From positions 54,436,948-54,500,947 of the forward strand of contig NC_084835.1 of assembly GCF_033115175.1 (NCBI RefSeq): DNA of 64,000 bases. Direction: 5' to 3'. The position numbers and the translations under genes were made by a program. The notes under the pieces were generated by a model, which had not been told where the DNA came from, made no database searches, and saw only the letters and a list, made by a program, of their open reading frames with translations. Source of the stretch: Lepus europaeus (Eukaryota; Chordata; Mammalia; Lagomorpha; Leporidae). Positions 22,702 through 34,303 of this stretch are shown here, piece after piece; position 1 is the first letter of the stretch; each line of letters begins with the position of its first letter.

Positions 22702-24136
22702 TTTATTTATTTTTTATTAAACTTTTATTTAATGAATATAAATTTCCAAAGTATAGCTTATGGGTTACAATGGCTTCCCCCCTCCCATAACTTCCCTCCC
22801 GCCCGCAACCCTCCCCCGTCCCGCTCCCTCTCCCCTTCCATTCATGTAAAGATTCATTTTCAATTCTCTTTGTATACAGAAGATCAGTTTAGTATATACT
22901 AGGTAAAGATTTCAACATTTTGCCCATATAGCAACATCAAGTGAAAAAACTACCATTGGATTACTAATTATAGCATTAATTAGCAATGTACAGCACATTA
23001 AAGACAGAGATCCTACTTAATTTTTTTTTTCAAAATAATTAATTTTCTATGCCATTTCCATTTTAACACCAGGTTGTTTTGTTTTTTTTTTTTTTTTCAT
23101 TTCCAATTCTCTTTATATACAGAAGATCACTTCAGTATATAATTAGCAAAGACCTCATCAGTCTGCGCCCACACAGAAACGCAAAGTATAAAAATACTCT
23201 TTCAGTACCAGTCCTAGCATCACTTGGCTTTAGACGACACATTAGGGACAGATCCCGCATGGGGTGTAAGTACACAGTGACTCCTGTTGCTGAGTTAACA
23301 ATTTGACACTCCTGTTCATGGCGTCAGTAATCTCCCTGGGCTCTAGTCATGAGTTGCCAGGGCTATGGAAGCCTTTAGATTTCGCTGACTTTGATATTGT
23401 TCCAATAGGGTCATAGTCAAAGTGGAGGTTCTCTCCTCCCTTCGGAGAAGGGTACCTCCTTCTTTGAAGGCCCCGTTCTTTCCACTGGGATCTCATTCAC
23501 AGAGATCATTCATTTAGGTCTTTTTTTTTTTTTCCATGATATCTTGGCTTTCCATGCCTGCTATACTCTCATGGGCTCTTCAGCCAGATCTGAATGCCTT
23601 GAGGGCTGATTCTGAGGCCGGAGTGCTGTCTAGGACATCTGCCATCCTATGAGTCTGCTGTGTATCCCACTTCCCATGTTGGATCTTTCTCTCCCTTTTT
23701 GATTCTATCAGTTAGTATTAGCAGATACTTGTCTTGTTTGTGTGATCTCTTTGACTCTTAGACCTATCGGAGCTATCAATTGTGAGCTGAAATTGATTAC
23801 TTGGACTAGTGCGATGGCATTGGTACATGCCATCTTGATGGAATTGTGTTGGAATCCCCTGCACATTTCTGACTCCACCATTTGCGGCCAGTCCGATTGA
23901 ACATGTTCCTAATTGTTCATTTCCTCCCTCTCTTTTTCCACTCTTAGATTTAACAGGGATCACTTTTCAGTTAAAATTTAAACACCTGAGAATAATTGTG
24001 TGTTAATTACTGAGTTCAACCAATAGTACTAGAACAACAACAACAACAACAAATACTAAAAAGGATAGAGTATTACATTGTACATCTAAAGTCAGGACAG
24101 GAGCTGATCAGTTCATTGTTGCTTATAGTGTCCATT
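22702..24136 (-). other. 3' UTR of the intact L1 with G-rich tract
   Basis: About 1.4 kb without coding. On the L1 sense strand, plus positions 22776-22845 give many runs of three or more G, a quadruplex-prone tract known from mammalian L1 3' UTRs. The element ends in an A/T-rich tail at 22702-22730. A (CAA)n lies at about 24038-24053. Confidence 0.85.
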
Positions 24137-27100
24137 TCACTTAACAGGTTTTCTCTTTGGCGTTCTGTTGTCACCGATCAGGGAAAACAAATGATATTTC
24201 TCTCTTTGGGACTGGCTCAATTCACTCAGCATGATGTTTTCCAGATTGCTCCATCTTGTTGCAAATGACTGGGTTTCATTGTTTCTTACTGCTGTATAGT
24301 ATTCTATGGAGTACATGTCCCACAATTTCTTTATCCAGTCTACTGTTGATGGGCATTTGGGTTGGTTCCAGGTCTTAGCTATTGTGAATTGAGCTGCAAT
24401 AAACATTAATGTGCAGATGGCTTTTTTATTTGCCAAATTAAATTCCTTTGGGTAAATTCCAAGGAGTGGGATGGCTGGGTTGTATGGTAGGGTTATGTTC
24501 AGGTTTCTGAGGAATCTCCAGACAGACTTCCATAGTGGCTTAACCAGTTTGCATTCCCACCAACAGTGGGTTAGTGTCCCTTTTTCCCCACATCCTCTCC
24601 AGCATCTGTTGTTGGTAGATTTCTGAACGTGAGCCATTCTCACCGGGGTGAGATGGAACCTCATTGTGGTTTTGATTTGCATTTCTCTGATTGCTAGTGA
24701 TCTTGAACATTTTTTCATGTGTCTGTTGGCCATTTGGATTTCCTCTTTCGAAAAATGTCTATTGAGGTCCTTGGCCCATCTCTTAAGTGGGTTGTTTGTT
24801 TTGTTGTTGTGGATTTTCTTGATTTCTTTGTAGATTCTGGTTATCAATCCTTTATCTGTAGTATAGTTTGCGAATATTTTTTCCCATTCTGTTGGTTGCC
24901 TCTTCACTTTCCTGACTGTTTCTTTTGAAGTACAGAAACTTCTCAATTTGATGCAATCCCAAATGTTAATTTTGGCTTTGACTGCCTGTGCTGTTGGAGT
25001 ATTTTCCAGGAAGTCTTTGCCTGTGCCTATATCTTGCAGGGTTTCTCCAATGCTCTCTAATAATTTGATGGTTTCGGGTCGTAGATTTAAGTCTTTAATC
25101 CATGTTGAGTGAATTTTTGTGTAAGGTGAAAGGTATGGGTCTTGCTTTAAGCTTCTGCACATTGAAATCCAATTTTCCCAGCACCATTTATTGAATAGAC
25201 TGTCCTTATTCCAGGGATTAGATTTGGATCTTTGGTCAAATATAAGTTGGCTGTAGATGTTTGGATTGATTTCTGGTGTTTCTATTCTGTTCCATTGGTC
25301 TATCCATCTGTTTCTGTACCAGTACCATGCTGTTTTGATAACAACTGCCCTGTAGTATGTCCTGAAATCAGGTATTGTGATGCCTCCGGCTTTGTTTTTG
25401 TTGTACAGGATTGCTTTGGCTATTCGAGGTCTTCTGTGTCTCCATATGAATTTCAGCATCATTTTTTCCAGATCTGAGAAGAAGGTCTTCGGGATCTTGA
25501 TGGGTATTGCATTGAATGTATAAATTGCTTTTGGGAGGATAGACATTTTGATGATATTGATTCTTCCAATCCATGAGCATGGAAGATTTCTCCATTTTTT
25601 GGTATCCTCTTCTATTTCTTTCTGTAAGGTTTTGTAGTTTTCATCATAGAGATCTTTAACGTCCTTGGTTAAGTTTATTCCAAGGTATTTGATTGTTTTT
25701 GTAGCTATTGTGAATGGGATTGATTTTAGAAGTTCTTCCTCAGCCGTGGCATTGCCTGTGTATACAAAGGCTGTTGATTTTTGTGCATTGATTTTATATC
25801 CTGCTACTTTGCCAAACTCTTCGATGAGTTCCAGCAGTCTCTTAGTAGAGTTCTTTGGGTCCCCTAAATAAAGAATCATATCATCTGCAAAGAGGGATAG
25901 TTTGAGTTCGTCCTTCCCGATTTGTATCCCTTTAATTTCTTTTTCTTGCCTAATAGCTCTGGCCAAAACTTCCAGAACTATATTGAATAGCAGTGGTGAG
26001 AGAGGGCATCCCTGTCTGGTACCAGATTTCAGTGGAAATGCTTCCAACTTTTCCCCATTCAATAGGATGTTGGCCGTGGGTTTTTCATATATTGCTTTGA
26101 TTGTATTGAGGAATGTTCCTTCCATACCCAGTTTGCTTAGAGTTTTCATCATGAAAGGGTGTTGTATTTTATCAAATGCTTTCTCTGCGTCTATTGAGAG
26201 AATCATATGGTTTTTCTTCTGCAGTCTGTTAATGTAGTGTATTACGTTGATTGTTTTGCGAATGTTGAACCATCCCTGCATACCGGGGATGAATCCCACT
26301 TGGTCTGGGTGGATGATCTTTCTGATGTGTTGTTGCATTCTATTGGCCAGAATTTTATTGAGAATTTTTGCATCTATGTTCATCAGGGATATTGGTCTGT
26401 AATTCTCTTTCAATGTTGCGTCTCTTTCTGGCTTAGGAATTAAGGTGATGGTGGCTTCATAGAAAGAATTTGGGAGGATTCCCTCTTTTTCGATTGCTCT
26501 GAATAGTTTGAGAAGAATTGGAGTTAGTTCTTCTCTAAATGTCTGGTAGAACTCAGCAGTGAATCCGTCTGGCCCTGGGCTTTTCTTTGTTGGGAGGGCC
26601 TTTATTACTGTTTCAATTTCTGTGTCAGTTATTGGTCTGTTTAGGTTTTCTATGTCTTCCTGGCTCAATTTAGGTAGGTTGTATGTGTCCAAGAATCTGT
26701 CCATTTCTGATAGATTTCCCTGTTTGCTGGCATACAAGTCCTTGTAGTAATTTCTGATGATTCTTTTTATTTCTGTGGCGTCTGTTGTTAGGTTTCCCAT
26801 TTCATCTCTGATCCTATTGATTTGGGTCTTTTCTCTTCTTTTTTTAGTTAGTTGGGCCAATGGGGTGTCAATTTTGTTTATTTTTTCAAAAAACCAGCTC
26901 CTCGTTTGGCTGATTTTTTGTAATGTTTTTTTGGATTCAATCCTGTTGATTTCTTCTCTGATTTTAATTATTTCTCTTCTCCTACTGGGTTTGGGTTTGG
27001 TTTGCTGCAGATTTTCTAGATCCTTGAGATGGCTTGAAAGCTCATCTATTTGGTGCCTTTCCAATTTCTTGATGTAGGCACCTATTGATATAAACTTTCC

Positions 27101-27988
27101 TCTTAACACTGCTTTTGTTGTATCCCATAGGTTTTGGTATGTTGTGCTGTTATCTTCATTTACTTCCAGAAAATTTTTGATTTCTCTTTTAATTTCTTCT
27201 ATGACCCATTGTTCATTCAGGAGCATGTTGTTCAATCTCCATGTGTTTGCACGTGCTCTAGGGATTCCTGAGTTGCCAATTTCCAATTTCATTCCTTTGT
27301 GGTCTGAGAAGCTGCATGGTATGATTCTAATTCTTTTGAATTTGCTGAGACTTGCTTTATGGCCTAGTATGTGGTCAATCCTAGAGAGGGTTCCATGTAC
27401 TGCTGAGAAGAATGTAAAGTCCTTAGATGTAGGATGAAATGTTCTGTAGATGTCTGTTAGATCCATTTGGGCTATAGTGTCATTTAAATCTACTGTCTCC
27501 TTGTTGATCTTCTGTCCTGTTGATCTGTCTATCTCTGAGAGTGGAGTATTGAAGTCCCCCAGTACTATTGTATTGGGGTCTAAGTCTCCCTTTAAGTCCC
27601 TTAACAAGTCTTTTAAATAAGCTGGTGCCCTGTAATTAGGTGCATATACGTTGAGAATCGTTATATCTTCCTGTTGAATGGATCCCTTAATCATTATATA
27701 GTGCCCCTCTTTGTCTCTCCTAACAGTTTTTGTGGTAAAGTTTATGTTGTCCGATATTAAGATGGCTACGCCCGCTCTCTTTTCATTTCTGTTGGCGTGG
27801 TATATCTTTTTCCAGCCTTTCACTCTCAGCTTGTATGGATCATTGTTGGATAGATGGGTTTCTTGTAAGCAGCAAAAGGATGGGTTTTGTTCCTTAACCC
27901 AATCGGCCAATCGGTGTCTTTTAACTGGACAGTTCAAGCCATTAACATTCAATGTGACTATTGAGAAGGAGTAACTTTGCCCTGCCAT
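24137..27988 (-). CDS. L1 ORF2 protein, endonuclease and reverse transcriptase, intact
   Basis: 1,283 codons, close to the normal length of mammalian L1 ORF2p. The protein nicks genomic DNA and reverse transcribes L1 RNA at the nick. The N-terminal AP-like endonuclease (1-239) keeps the expected residues: N14 (LNVNGLN), E43 (QETH), D145 and N147 (GDFN), D205/H206 (RIDHIL), and D229-H230 (FSDH). The reverse transcriptase domain has [15 protein letters not shown] and the catalytic FADD box ([11 protein letters not shown], near residue 700). The C-terminal segment keeps the cysteine-histidine motif [18 protein letters not shown] (near 1130-1150). ATG at 27988 gives [17 protein letters not shown], where the family starts. 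It begins 68 bases after ORF1 ends. No interruption is seen. Whether it is active cannot be told from sequence. Confidence 0.95.
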   Translation of the reverse strand: MAGQSYSFSIVTLNVNGLNCPVKRHRLADWVKEQNPSFCCLQETHLSNNDPYKLRVKGWKKIYHANRNEKRAGVAILISDNINFTTKTVRRDKEGHYIMIKGSIQQEDITILNVYAPNYRAPAYLKDLLRDLKGDLDPNTIVLGDFNTPLSEIDRSTGQKINKETVDLNDTIAQMDLTDIYRTFHPTSKDFTFFSAVHGTLSRIDHILGHKASLSKFKRIRIIPCSFSDHKGMKLEIGNSGIPRARANTWRLNNMLLNEQWVIEEIKREIKNFLEVNEDNSTTYQNLWDTTKAVLRGKFISIGAYIKKLERHQIDELSSHLKDLENLQQTKPKPSRRREIIKIREEINRIESKKTLQKISQTRSWFFEKINKIDTPLAQLTKKRREKTQINRIRDEMGNLTTDATEIKRIIRNYYKDLYASKQGNLSEMDRFLDTYNLPKLSQEDIENLNRPITDTEIETVIKALPTKKSPGPDGFTAEFYQTFREELTPILLKLFRAIEKEGILPNSFYEATITLIPKPERDATLKENYRPISLMNIDAKILNKILANRMQQHIRKIIHPDQVGFIPGMQGWFNIRKTINVIHYINRLQKKNHMILSIDAEKAFDKIQHPFMMKTLSKLGMEGTFLNTIKAIYEKPTANILLNGEKLEAFPLKSGTRQGCPLSPLLFNIVLEVLARAIRQEKEIKGIQIGKDELKLSLFADDMILYLGDPKNSTKRLLELIEEFGKVAGYKINAQKSTAFVYTGNATAEEELLKSIPFTIATKTIKYLGINLTKDVKDLYDENYKTLQKEIEEDTKKWRNLPCSWIGRINIIKMSILPKAIYTFNAIPIKIPKTFFSDLEKMMLKFIWRHRRPRIAKAILYNKNKAGGITIPDFRTYYRAVVIKTAWYWYRNRWIDQWNRIETPEINPNIYSQLIFDQRSKSNPWNKDSLFNKWCWENWISMCRSLKQDPYLSPYTKIHSTWIKDLNLRPETIKLLESIGETLQDIGTGKDFLENTPTAQAVKAKINIWDCIKLRSFCTSKETVRKVKRQPTEWEKIFANYTTDKGLITRIYKEIKKIHNNKTNNPLKRWAKDLNRHFSKEEIQMANRHMKKCSRSLAIREMQIKTTMRFHLTPVRMAHVQKSTNNRCWRGCGEKGTLTHCWWECKLVKPLWKSVWRFLRNLNITLPYNPAIPLLGIYPKEFNLANKKAICTLMFIAAQFTIAKTWNQPKCPSTVDWIKKLWDMYSIEYYTAVRNNETQSFATRWSNLENIMLSELSQSQREKYHLFSLIGDNRTPKRKPVK

Positions 27989-28056
27989 TTGCCAAAGATA
28001 TTTTTTAATATATGGTTTGAGATTCCTGTGATCTTTTGCTCTGAGGTTTCCTTCCT

Positions 28057-29094
28057 TTACCTTCTTTCATATTGGTGACCGTGTTTCTGTGCTTCTGTAT
28101 GTAACACATCTTTAAGCATCGTTTGCAGGGCTGGACGAGTGGCGACAAATTCTTTCAATTTCTGTTTGCTGTGAAAGGTCTTAATTTCACCTTCATTCAC
28201 AAATGAGAGCTTTGCAGGATATAATATTCTGGGCTGGCAGTTTTTCTCTCTCAGTACCTGGGCTATATCTCGCCATTCTCTCCTGGCTTGTAGGGTTTCT
28301 GATGAGAAATCAGCTGTAAGTCTAATTGGAGATCCTCTGAGAGTAATCTGGCGTTTCTCTCTTGCACATTTTAGGATCTTTTCTTTGTGTTTCACTGTGG
28401 TGAGTTTGATTACGACGTGTCGTGGTGAGGATCTCTTTTGATCATGTTTATTAGGGGTTCTCTGAGCTTCCTGTACTAGGATGTCTCTGTCCTTCTCCAA
28501 ACCTGGGAAATTTTCTGCTAGTATCTCACTAAAAAGGCCTTCTAATCCTTTCTCCCTTTCCATGCCTTCAGGAACACCTAGAACCCGAATGTTGGGTTTT
28601 TTAATAGTATCCTGTAGATTCCTGACAGTATTTTTTAGATTTCTGATTTCTTCTTCTTTTCTTTGATTTGACTGTTTCCTTTCCTGTTCTCTGTCTTCTA
28701 ATTCCGATATTCTCTCTTCTGCTTCATCCATTCTGTTTTTAAGGCTCTCTAATGTGTTTGTCATTTGATCTATTGAGTTCTTCATTTCATTGATGTTTTT
28801 TGCCAGTATCGCAGTTTCCTGTTCCACTAATTTTTTCATTTCATTTTGATTCCTCCTTAATATTTCATTTTCACGGGAGAGATTTTCTATCTTGTCCATT
28901 AAGGATTTCTGTAGTTCAAGAATTTGTTTTTGAGAACTTCTTAATGTTCTTATGAATTTTTTAAAATCTGCTTCTTGCATTTGCTCTATCTCTTCATCTG
29001 CATAATCTTGCATTGGCGTGTCTTGATCACCTGGGGGCGTCATAGTGCTTTCGTTGTTCTTGGTACCTCCGCTTCTATGTTTCTTGCTTGGCAT
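28057..29094 (-). CDS. L1 ORF1 protein, RNA-binding chaperone, intact
   Basis: 345 codons, close to the usual length for mammalian L1 ORF1. In the family it forms trimers that coat L1 RNA in the cytoplasm and act as a nucleic-acid chaperone. Visible domains: a charged N-terminal tail (1-45), a long heptad-rich coiled coil (about 45-160, with [15 protein letters not shown] and [17 protein letters not shown]), an RRM starting at [12 protein letters not shown] (about 166), and a C-terminal domain with [18 protein letters not shown] and TRPAL. The ATG at 29094 was chosen because it sits directly after the 5' UTR. The N-terminus ([10 protein letters not shown]) differs from the MPNNKR-type start of the copies at 16332 and 40680, so at least two ORF1 head types exist locally. 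No stop or frameshift. Confidence 0.93.
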   Translation of the reverse strand: MPSKKHRSGGTKNNESTMTPPGDQDTPMQDYADEEIEQMQEADFKKFIRTLRSSQKQILELQKSLMDKIENLSRENEILRRNQNEMKKLVEQETAILAKNINEMKNSIDQMTNTLESLKNRMDEAEERISELEDREQERKQSNQRKEEEIRNLKNTVRNLQDTIKKPNIRVLGVPEGMEREKGLEGLFSEILAENFPGLEKDRDILVQEAQRTPNKHDQKRSSPRHVVIKLTTVKHKEKILKCAREKRQITLRGSPIRLTADFSSETLQARREWRDIAQVLREKNCQPRILYPAKLSFVNEGEIKTFHSKQKLKEFVATRPALQTMLKDVLHTEAQKHGHQYERR

Positions 29095-29843
29095 GTTGGA
29101 GATAATTTGTGGTGTTTTTGTTTTTGTTTTTGTTTTTGTTTTTTCTCTCGTTATACTATGCCTCTAAGTGAGCTGTCTGTTTAGTTGGAGCCTTAGGGGC
29201 TGTGATGGGTGTGGCCAGAGAGCTATGCTTGTTTCTTGAGGTTTAAGGCTGTGTAAAGAGCGACTCTCCCAGAATACTTGCTCCTTGCTGGGATACTCTC
29301 TCTCTCTCTCTCTCTCTTTTTTTTTTTTTCTTTTGACTCAGTTGGGAGTGGAGTTGAGGGTAGTTGAAATCTAGCCTCTGTGAGTATTCGTTTGATCTAC
29401 CCCTGGGACCACACAAAGAGTTTATGCAGCCCTCAATGTGTTCTCCAGTTTCGCTAAAGATACTGAGTTTGGCTGAGCTTTACATATGTAAAATCGCGGT
29501 GCTCTGTTTTGCTTGGTGAGTGAAGGGAGAGGCCTCTGTTCCCCCTCCCCCCAATGTCTCGGACTTCTCAGGTCTTTGTCTTACCCTCCTGGGTTCCCGC
29601 GCTGGCGAGATTCTGTGGCTCTGGCTCCGCTCCCGCAGCTGCCGCTCGGCTTGTCTCGGTTGGTTTTCCACGCGGTGGGTTCCCTGTAAGTCCTCTGTGT
29701 CTCATCCACAAGATCCGGAAGCGTTTCCTCTGCAGTTTTTTTTCTTGAGTCTTTTCCTGAGGCTACAGTAGTTCCACTTTTATGAAAGTTTATTTTCCCA
29801 AAGTAAGGCACACGTCCTCACTATCCGCCATCTTGGCTCCGCC
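29095..29843 (-). promoter_or_regulatory. 5' UTR / internal promoter of the intact L1
   Basis: About 750 bp upstream of ORF1, with moderately CpG-rich sequence near its start and a (TC)n run at about 29298-29318. In L1s this segment carries an internal RNA polymerase II promoter. That role is inferred from position. A TTTTTG repeat at about 29118-29146 lies just upstream of the ORF1 start. Confidence 0.7.
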
Positions 29844-29852
29844 GTCCTTTTA

Positions 29853-30907
29853 GGTAAGATCAAAAGATGATGATCACCATACCTAACAGTCTATACATTT
29901 TGAAGTCATTAGTAAAACTTTTTATCTTTCTCTTTTATTGTTTAGTTCAAAAGGGGGGCTTTTAAAAAATCTAACTACAAAACCGTAACACAGTTAAGCT
30001 TTTATTTTTGTTGTTGTTGTTGTGTTGTTTGGTCTTTTATATATGACCATGCATTATTACAGAAAAAAGGGTAGTTATCCCTTTCATAAGGGTTGGGGAA
30101 TTAATCTGTAAATACTGATAGAGACTGGAAATATTTAATCGCCGGGCTGTGGTAGGTAGTAGAAGATACAGTGTTGTGCAAGATGGGAGACCCTTCTCTG
30201 GCTCCCCAGATGAAATGAGCTATTTTAGGATCTGGTCAGCATTTTTAAGGTCATTTGACTTTTTTTAAAAAAGATTAAGGCAACCCATTTCTATGTGAAC
30301 AAAAAATATTTTCAGTTAATTTAACACTTATATGTGTGTGTGCATGTTATTTTATCTGTACACCAATTAAAACAGAGCTCTGAACAAAATTTTTCCCCAT
30401 AAACATACAACATGTACACACATATAACATATGCATAACATCTATTATTTCTTTTCAAAAAGTTTTTATTACACAAGCAACATTTCTAACCCACCACCCT
30501 AATTCCTAAGAATTGCAACTTTCATCTCAGCAGAGCCTTCCCACCTTGGTACTCCCTCTAATCTTGTGAGACTACATGGCAGTTTTGGGAGGTGGTCAAG
30601 CTTCCCTTCTGCCTTTTATATTCTTCCACTTTGTAAACCCAGGTTCCAACTAGTCTTAGTAGTCTTTTGGTTGGTGGCTCCCTTCACTGGTTTCTGCACC
30701 TCACTGGACACTTCTGGTGCTTCACTGGGTTCTTTTGTTCTCCCAGAGTCTTTGCCATGGCTTATCGGGAAGGCTAGTCCCATAGGGATCAGCCAGTCTG
30801 CTAGTGCATGGGGGCAGGGTGTCTCTCTGGGTGTCCCAGGGGTTTGTACCCTAGTGACAAAGGAAGTGAAAACACTGTCTCTGAATCCTGGACTAGAGGC
30901 CCCTTAC
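29853..30907. other. unassigned DNA
   Basis: No gene or repeat recognised. A short (TTG)n lies at about 30010-30026 and a 115-codon frame at 30566-30913 has no recognisable domain. Confidence 0.4.
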
Positions 30908-31326
30908 ATGTAGCAGGAATCTTGAGTCAGAGAGGCGGGACACCAGAGCTTTCAGCAGGAAGCAGCCTTTATTATATGCCTGCAGTCCCAGAGGATTTGT
31001 ATCCAAAATCTGGGCCCTGAACAAAACAGGCCATTGTCTTACATACCCTGGCACAAACAACTGTAAATTTCCCTTTACATATTTGGTTATACATATTTTG
31101 GTTGGATATTTTAGAGCTATAGCACTGCTTACATAATTGTTATAAGGCTACACATGCATATACTAAAACTGTAAATTGTGAGGTGGTTTTTCTTGGAAAG
31201 TCTCCTTTGCCCCCTTATTTTTTGAAAGCCCCTACTGGAACGTACCTACCATATCTGTCCATAGCCACCATCCCTTTACAGCTTAAATATTCATTTTCTG
31301 TTGTTTAGGGAGGGGTCCCTGGCACA
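30908..31326 (-). mobile_element. retroviral LTR, minus strand
   Basis: Related over its length to 19398-19801. On the minus strand AATAAA lies just before 'ggctgcttcctgctgaaagc' and the U5-like 'tctggtgtcccgcctctctg'. It lies downstream, in minus-strand sense, of the env remnant at 32716-33715, so it could be that provirus's 3' LTR. About 1.4 kb of other sequence separates them and no purine-rich primer tract was found directly beside the LTR. Confidence 0.7.
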
Positions 31327-31835
31327 GGAAAATAATGCTTGGTTAATATTCATTCAAAAGTCAATCCTAGTAACCGGCTAATGTTGAAAAATAACATGAT
31401 CACATAAACTGATGCAGAAACAAAAAAAGATCTGATATTCATTCACTATTAATTTTTTCACAGAAATTTTTTTCACAGGAAAATTCACATAGAGAAATAG
31501 AAAAAACGAACTTCTTCAATTTGACAAAGTGCATGTATGTATCTTTTTTAAAAAGTCTATAGTTAATAGTGGCTTAACAGTGCTTTTCTCCTAAGGGACA
31601 AAAAGGGAATTGATATCTTTCCTCATCAGTTAACGTGGAGCTTTCCGACAATCCCAACCAGTGTGATAACACAAGTTAAAATATATATAAGACATACAAA
31701 TCTAAAAGGAAGAAATAAAATTGTTTAGTTGCAGATGACATATTATCTTTGTGGAAAATCCCAAGAAACTTTCTTCTTTTTCTTTCAATAAGTTTTTGTT
31801 TATATTTAAAATGAGTTTCTTGTACACAAGTTATT
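31327..31835. other. unassigned A/T-rich DNA
   Basis: Nothing recognised. Confidence 0.4.
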
Positions 31836-31839
31836 GTTG

Positions 31840-32060
31840 AATCTTGTCATTTTTACCAGTGGTTAGACCATGTGGTGTGCACATTAAGGACTTCCCAAAG
31901 ATGCCCATGTTTCAATTCCTGGAACTTGTAAATGTTACAGTAGATGGCATGGAGGAGCTAAGTTTTCAGATGCAATTAAGGTTATTGGTTATTTTAAATA
32001 TGGAAGATTCTGAATTTTGGGGGGAAATAAGTCAACCAAAGACAACCTACCCATGAAAGA
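31840..32060 (+). repeat. ancient mammalian repeat, possibly MaLR-type LTR
   Basis: The phrase 'cccaaagatgcccatgt', followed by 'ggaacttgtaaatgttac' and 'cagatgcaattaaggtta', resembles old mammalian LTR repeats of the MLT1/MaLR type. Assignment is from memory of the motif order and could be wrong. Confidence 0.35.
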
Positions 32061-32715
32061 ATGGACTCAGAAAAATGAAAGAAGCAGAAAGTGAAGCGTT
32101 GTTTGCCCTGCAATTTCAGGAATGGTGACCAGCAGTTGGCAGCAGGCACCTCACTCAGAAACTCAGCTCCTTTTAACCCTACCACACAGAGGTCCTTTCA
32201 ATTAGCTCCTCATTGGTTGAGCAACTTGGGAAGTACAATCTAAACTTCACATGGTGCCTCAAAGTTTGGGAAGTGGGGTTGAGTGTTATTGGGCAGATTT
32301 AAGATAAGGGAGGGAGAGTTACATTGTGATAATGGCAGGGTTTCCATAATTCCAGGAACAGAGACTGGAGAGCACTGTGTAATGGGTAGCCAGTTATTGT
32401 GACAGTACAGGTTTCAGAATTGCTGAAGATTATAAAGATTGGAAGTGGTGCATGGTCTGCAAAGCAAACTCAGCGGTTGACATACTTTGGGGTTTTTCAA
32501 CTCTATCCTACTTGCTAATGAGGCTTCTTATCATGGCCCCACTAAGCTAAGCTAATACTTTTATAAAAATACATCATGGCAATTTCTTGCAAATCTCTTC
32601 TTTTTTTCTTCATACTGTTCGGTGTTATTTTTATTTTATACTCTGTCATTAAACTGGCTTAAGAGTTTTTTATGCTATTCTTCATAATCTTCATCCATTT
32701 GTATGTTAATGGCAT
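32061..32715. other. unassigned DNA
   Basis: Nothing recognised. It lies between the env remnant and the putative MaLR-type repeat. Confidence 0.4.
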
Positions 32716-33715
32716 TTGTTTATTAATTGCCACTTCTGTTGGTCTTTGGGCAAGTCCTCTTACACAGGGAAAATACAAAATCCCACAGTCGTTAGGAACC
32801 CTGCCACAGTGGTGAGAGAGATTAGAATTGAGGCTGCCATTCTACTCCATTTTCCAAATCAGTCTTCTAGCCATCCTATAAAGGAATCATTAATTCCTAA
32901 ATTTTCAGGTAATTCATTTGATAGGGCCTTCAGGCCTAGTAAGGCTCTAGGAAAGTATCCACCAGGTATAGTATTATTAGGAATTAAAAAAAAATACTGT
33001 CCTCCAATCTTTACACAAACATCATTTTTTTTCTGCCAATATCATGTTTAGAATCTTTCTGTTTTCCCAAGTCGTCCTGCTGGTGAAACTAATTAATGAC
33101 TACTCCTTTGAGGGCATCAAAGATATAATTCATAAATTTTTGTTGATTATAGTAAATATAATTAATCCAATCAACATTTTCTATCAATGGTTACCCAACA
33201 GAAGACAGAAGACTCAAAAACCATTACTATTTGGTTTGAGCCTTGAATTCATTAGGGAATCCTCTAAGGACTCCTGTTGAGTCTAAGTATACATGCTGGT
33301 CAAAAGATCCTGTTATTGGTGACCTCTGTGATTGATGATGGTCCTCACCAGTATAGGATATATTTTGAAACCCTGAGGTGAAAGGGATCAACAGTTGCAC
33401 CACAGCATGAATCCGTGTCCCACTTAATGGCAACCAGTCATAAAGTTTTCTCCCTCCATTAAACAACCAGACATCAGCCTGTGTTATACTTACGGTTGAA
33501 TATTCCTTTCTAGTAGACTCACCAGAGACATTTCAGACCTGAGCACAGATTGATAACTGTTCTACAGATTGATCAAACTCTGTCTCCCTCCTGGACAGAG
33601 AGGAAGAATAATTCAGATTGCCTATATGGGGGGAAAAAAAGAACAAATTCCAGGGATTGGGACCTTGCTGGAAATGGCAATGACAAATTATCATATGTCT
33701 CATTTCCCCATGCAT
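32716..33715 (-). pseudogene. endogenous retroviral envelope remnant, minus strand
   Basis: Minus-strand frames read as a decayed class I retroviral envelope. The surface-subunit part (33715-33227) contains GGRKLYDWLPL followed by VVQLLIPF, a pattern typical of the end of the surface subunit. The transmembrane part (about 33215-32760) contains FMNYIFDALKG, then CVKIGG and PNNT in the cysteine-motif region. There the pair of cysteines expected after C-x6 reads Y-F. GWLED and FGKW follow before a hydrophobic stretch (ASILISLTTVAGFLTTVG) that fits the membrane anchor. Breaks: a TGA after SICAQV near 33533, a stop after FKAQTK near 33227, a stop after VVIN, a frame change in an A run near 33025, and a TGA between GWLED and FGKW. 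The gene cannot make a full envelope. Family and age are not determined. Confidence 0.8.
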
Positions 33716-34303
33716 CCTTGTCTTGGTACAGAGCCGGCATACAACTCGTTCAAACTATATCAGAGTCCCGTCCAAGAGGAAAGTTGACAATGTTTGCCCT
33801 GCCGGTCCAGCCATACATACATAACACTTTTTTAGTGGCCTATAATGAAAATTTTACCCAACTAACCCAGGTGTTTATATCTCCATATCCCATCTTTATT
33901 TTTATGGTTTGTCTTAATTCAGTAATTTTGAGACTGTTTTTATCTGTTTTGGATCAACTACAGAGATCATTTAATATTATAATCTCACTGGTGGAGACTT
34001 TGAGTACAATTAAAAAGGCTCAGTGCAAGAAACATATTATTCTGGCCTTGAATATGGATAAGAACAAAAATATTCCCTCTAAACACAGAAAATATAATAC
34101 TATAGTATCTCCTTTATCAAGAGTGCATTCAGGAGGTAGAAGTCACTCCCAACTCTAAAGCTAGGGTCAGGATTGTTATAACCAATGAAACACCTCTAGA
34201 GTTTTAGTACTAGTAGTAGTCATGTAGAGTTATATAGTTATATAGTAGTCATAGAGTTATAGTAGTAGGTCAGTATATAAGACCTGTGTTAAGATCTTAT
34301 AAG
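33716..34303. other. unassigned DNA upstream of the env remnant
   Basis: A 202-codon plus-strand frame (33550-34158) overlaps the env remnant and continues here, but shows no domain. Part of this stretch may be unrecognised upstream provirus sequence on the minus strand. A degenerate 'agtagtcat/tatagt' repeat lies at about 34205-34275. Confidence 0.4.

Larger units (their letters stand above)
22702..29843 (-). mobile_element. full-length L1 with both ORFs open
   Basis: A complete LINE-1 of about 7.1 kb on the minus strand. The 5' UTR is at 29843-29095, ORF1 at 29094-28057, a 68-bp spacer, ORF2 at 27988-24137, then a 3' UTR of about 1.4 kb with a G-rich tract and an A/T-rich tail. The 5' end begins with 'ggcggagccaagatggcgga', as in other lagomorph-type copies here. 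The 9-bp direct repeat gtcctttta is at 22693-22701 and 29844-29852. Its TTTT/A content fits L1 endonuclease cutting. Neither ORF is interrupted. This is the only copy in the window that could encode its own retrotransposition machinery. Confidence 0.95.

Noticed and set aside
24648..27974. Many plus-strand open frames across the intact L1, up to 111 codons
   Set aside because: They are antisense shadows of ORF2. The same frames recur at matching positions in the other L1 copies.
29945..29960. 'caaaaggggggc' resembling a retroviral polypurine tract
   Set aside because: No LTR start follows and it lies outside any proviral sequence.
30566..30913. 115-codon frame near the minus-strand LTR
   Set aside because: No domain, no repeat-family match and no start or splice support.
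33550..34158. 202-codon plus-strand frame
   Set aside because: Its first part is antisense to the env remnant and the rest has no recognisable motif.
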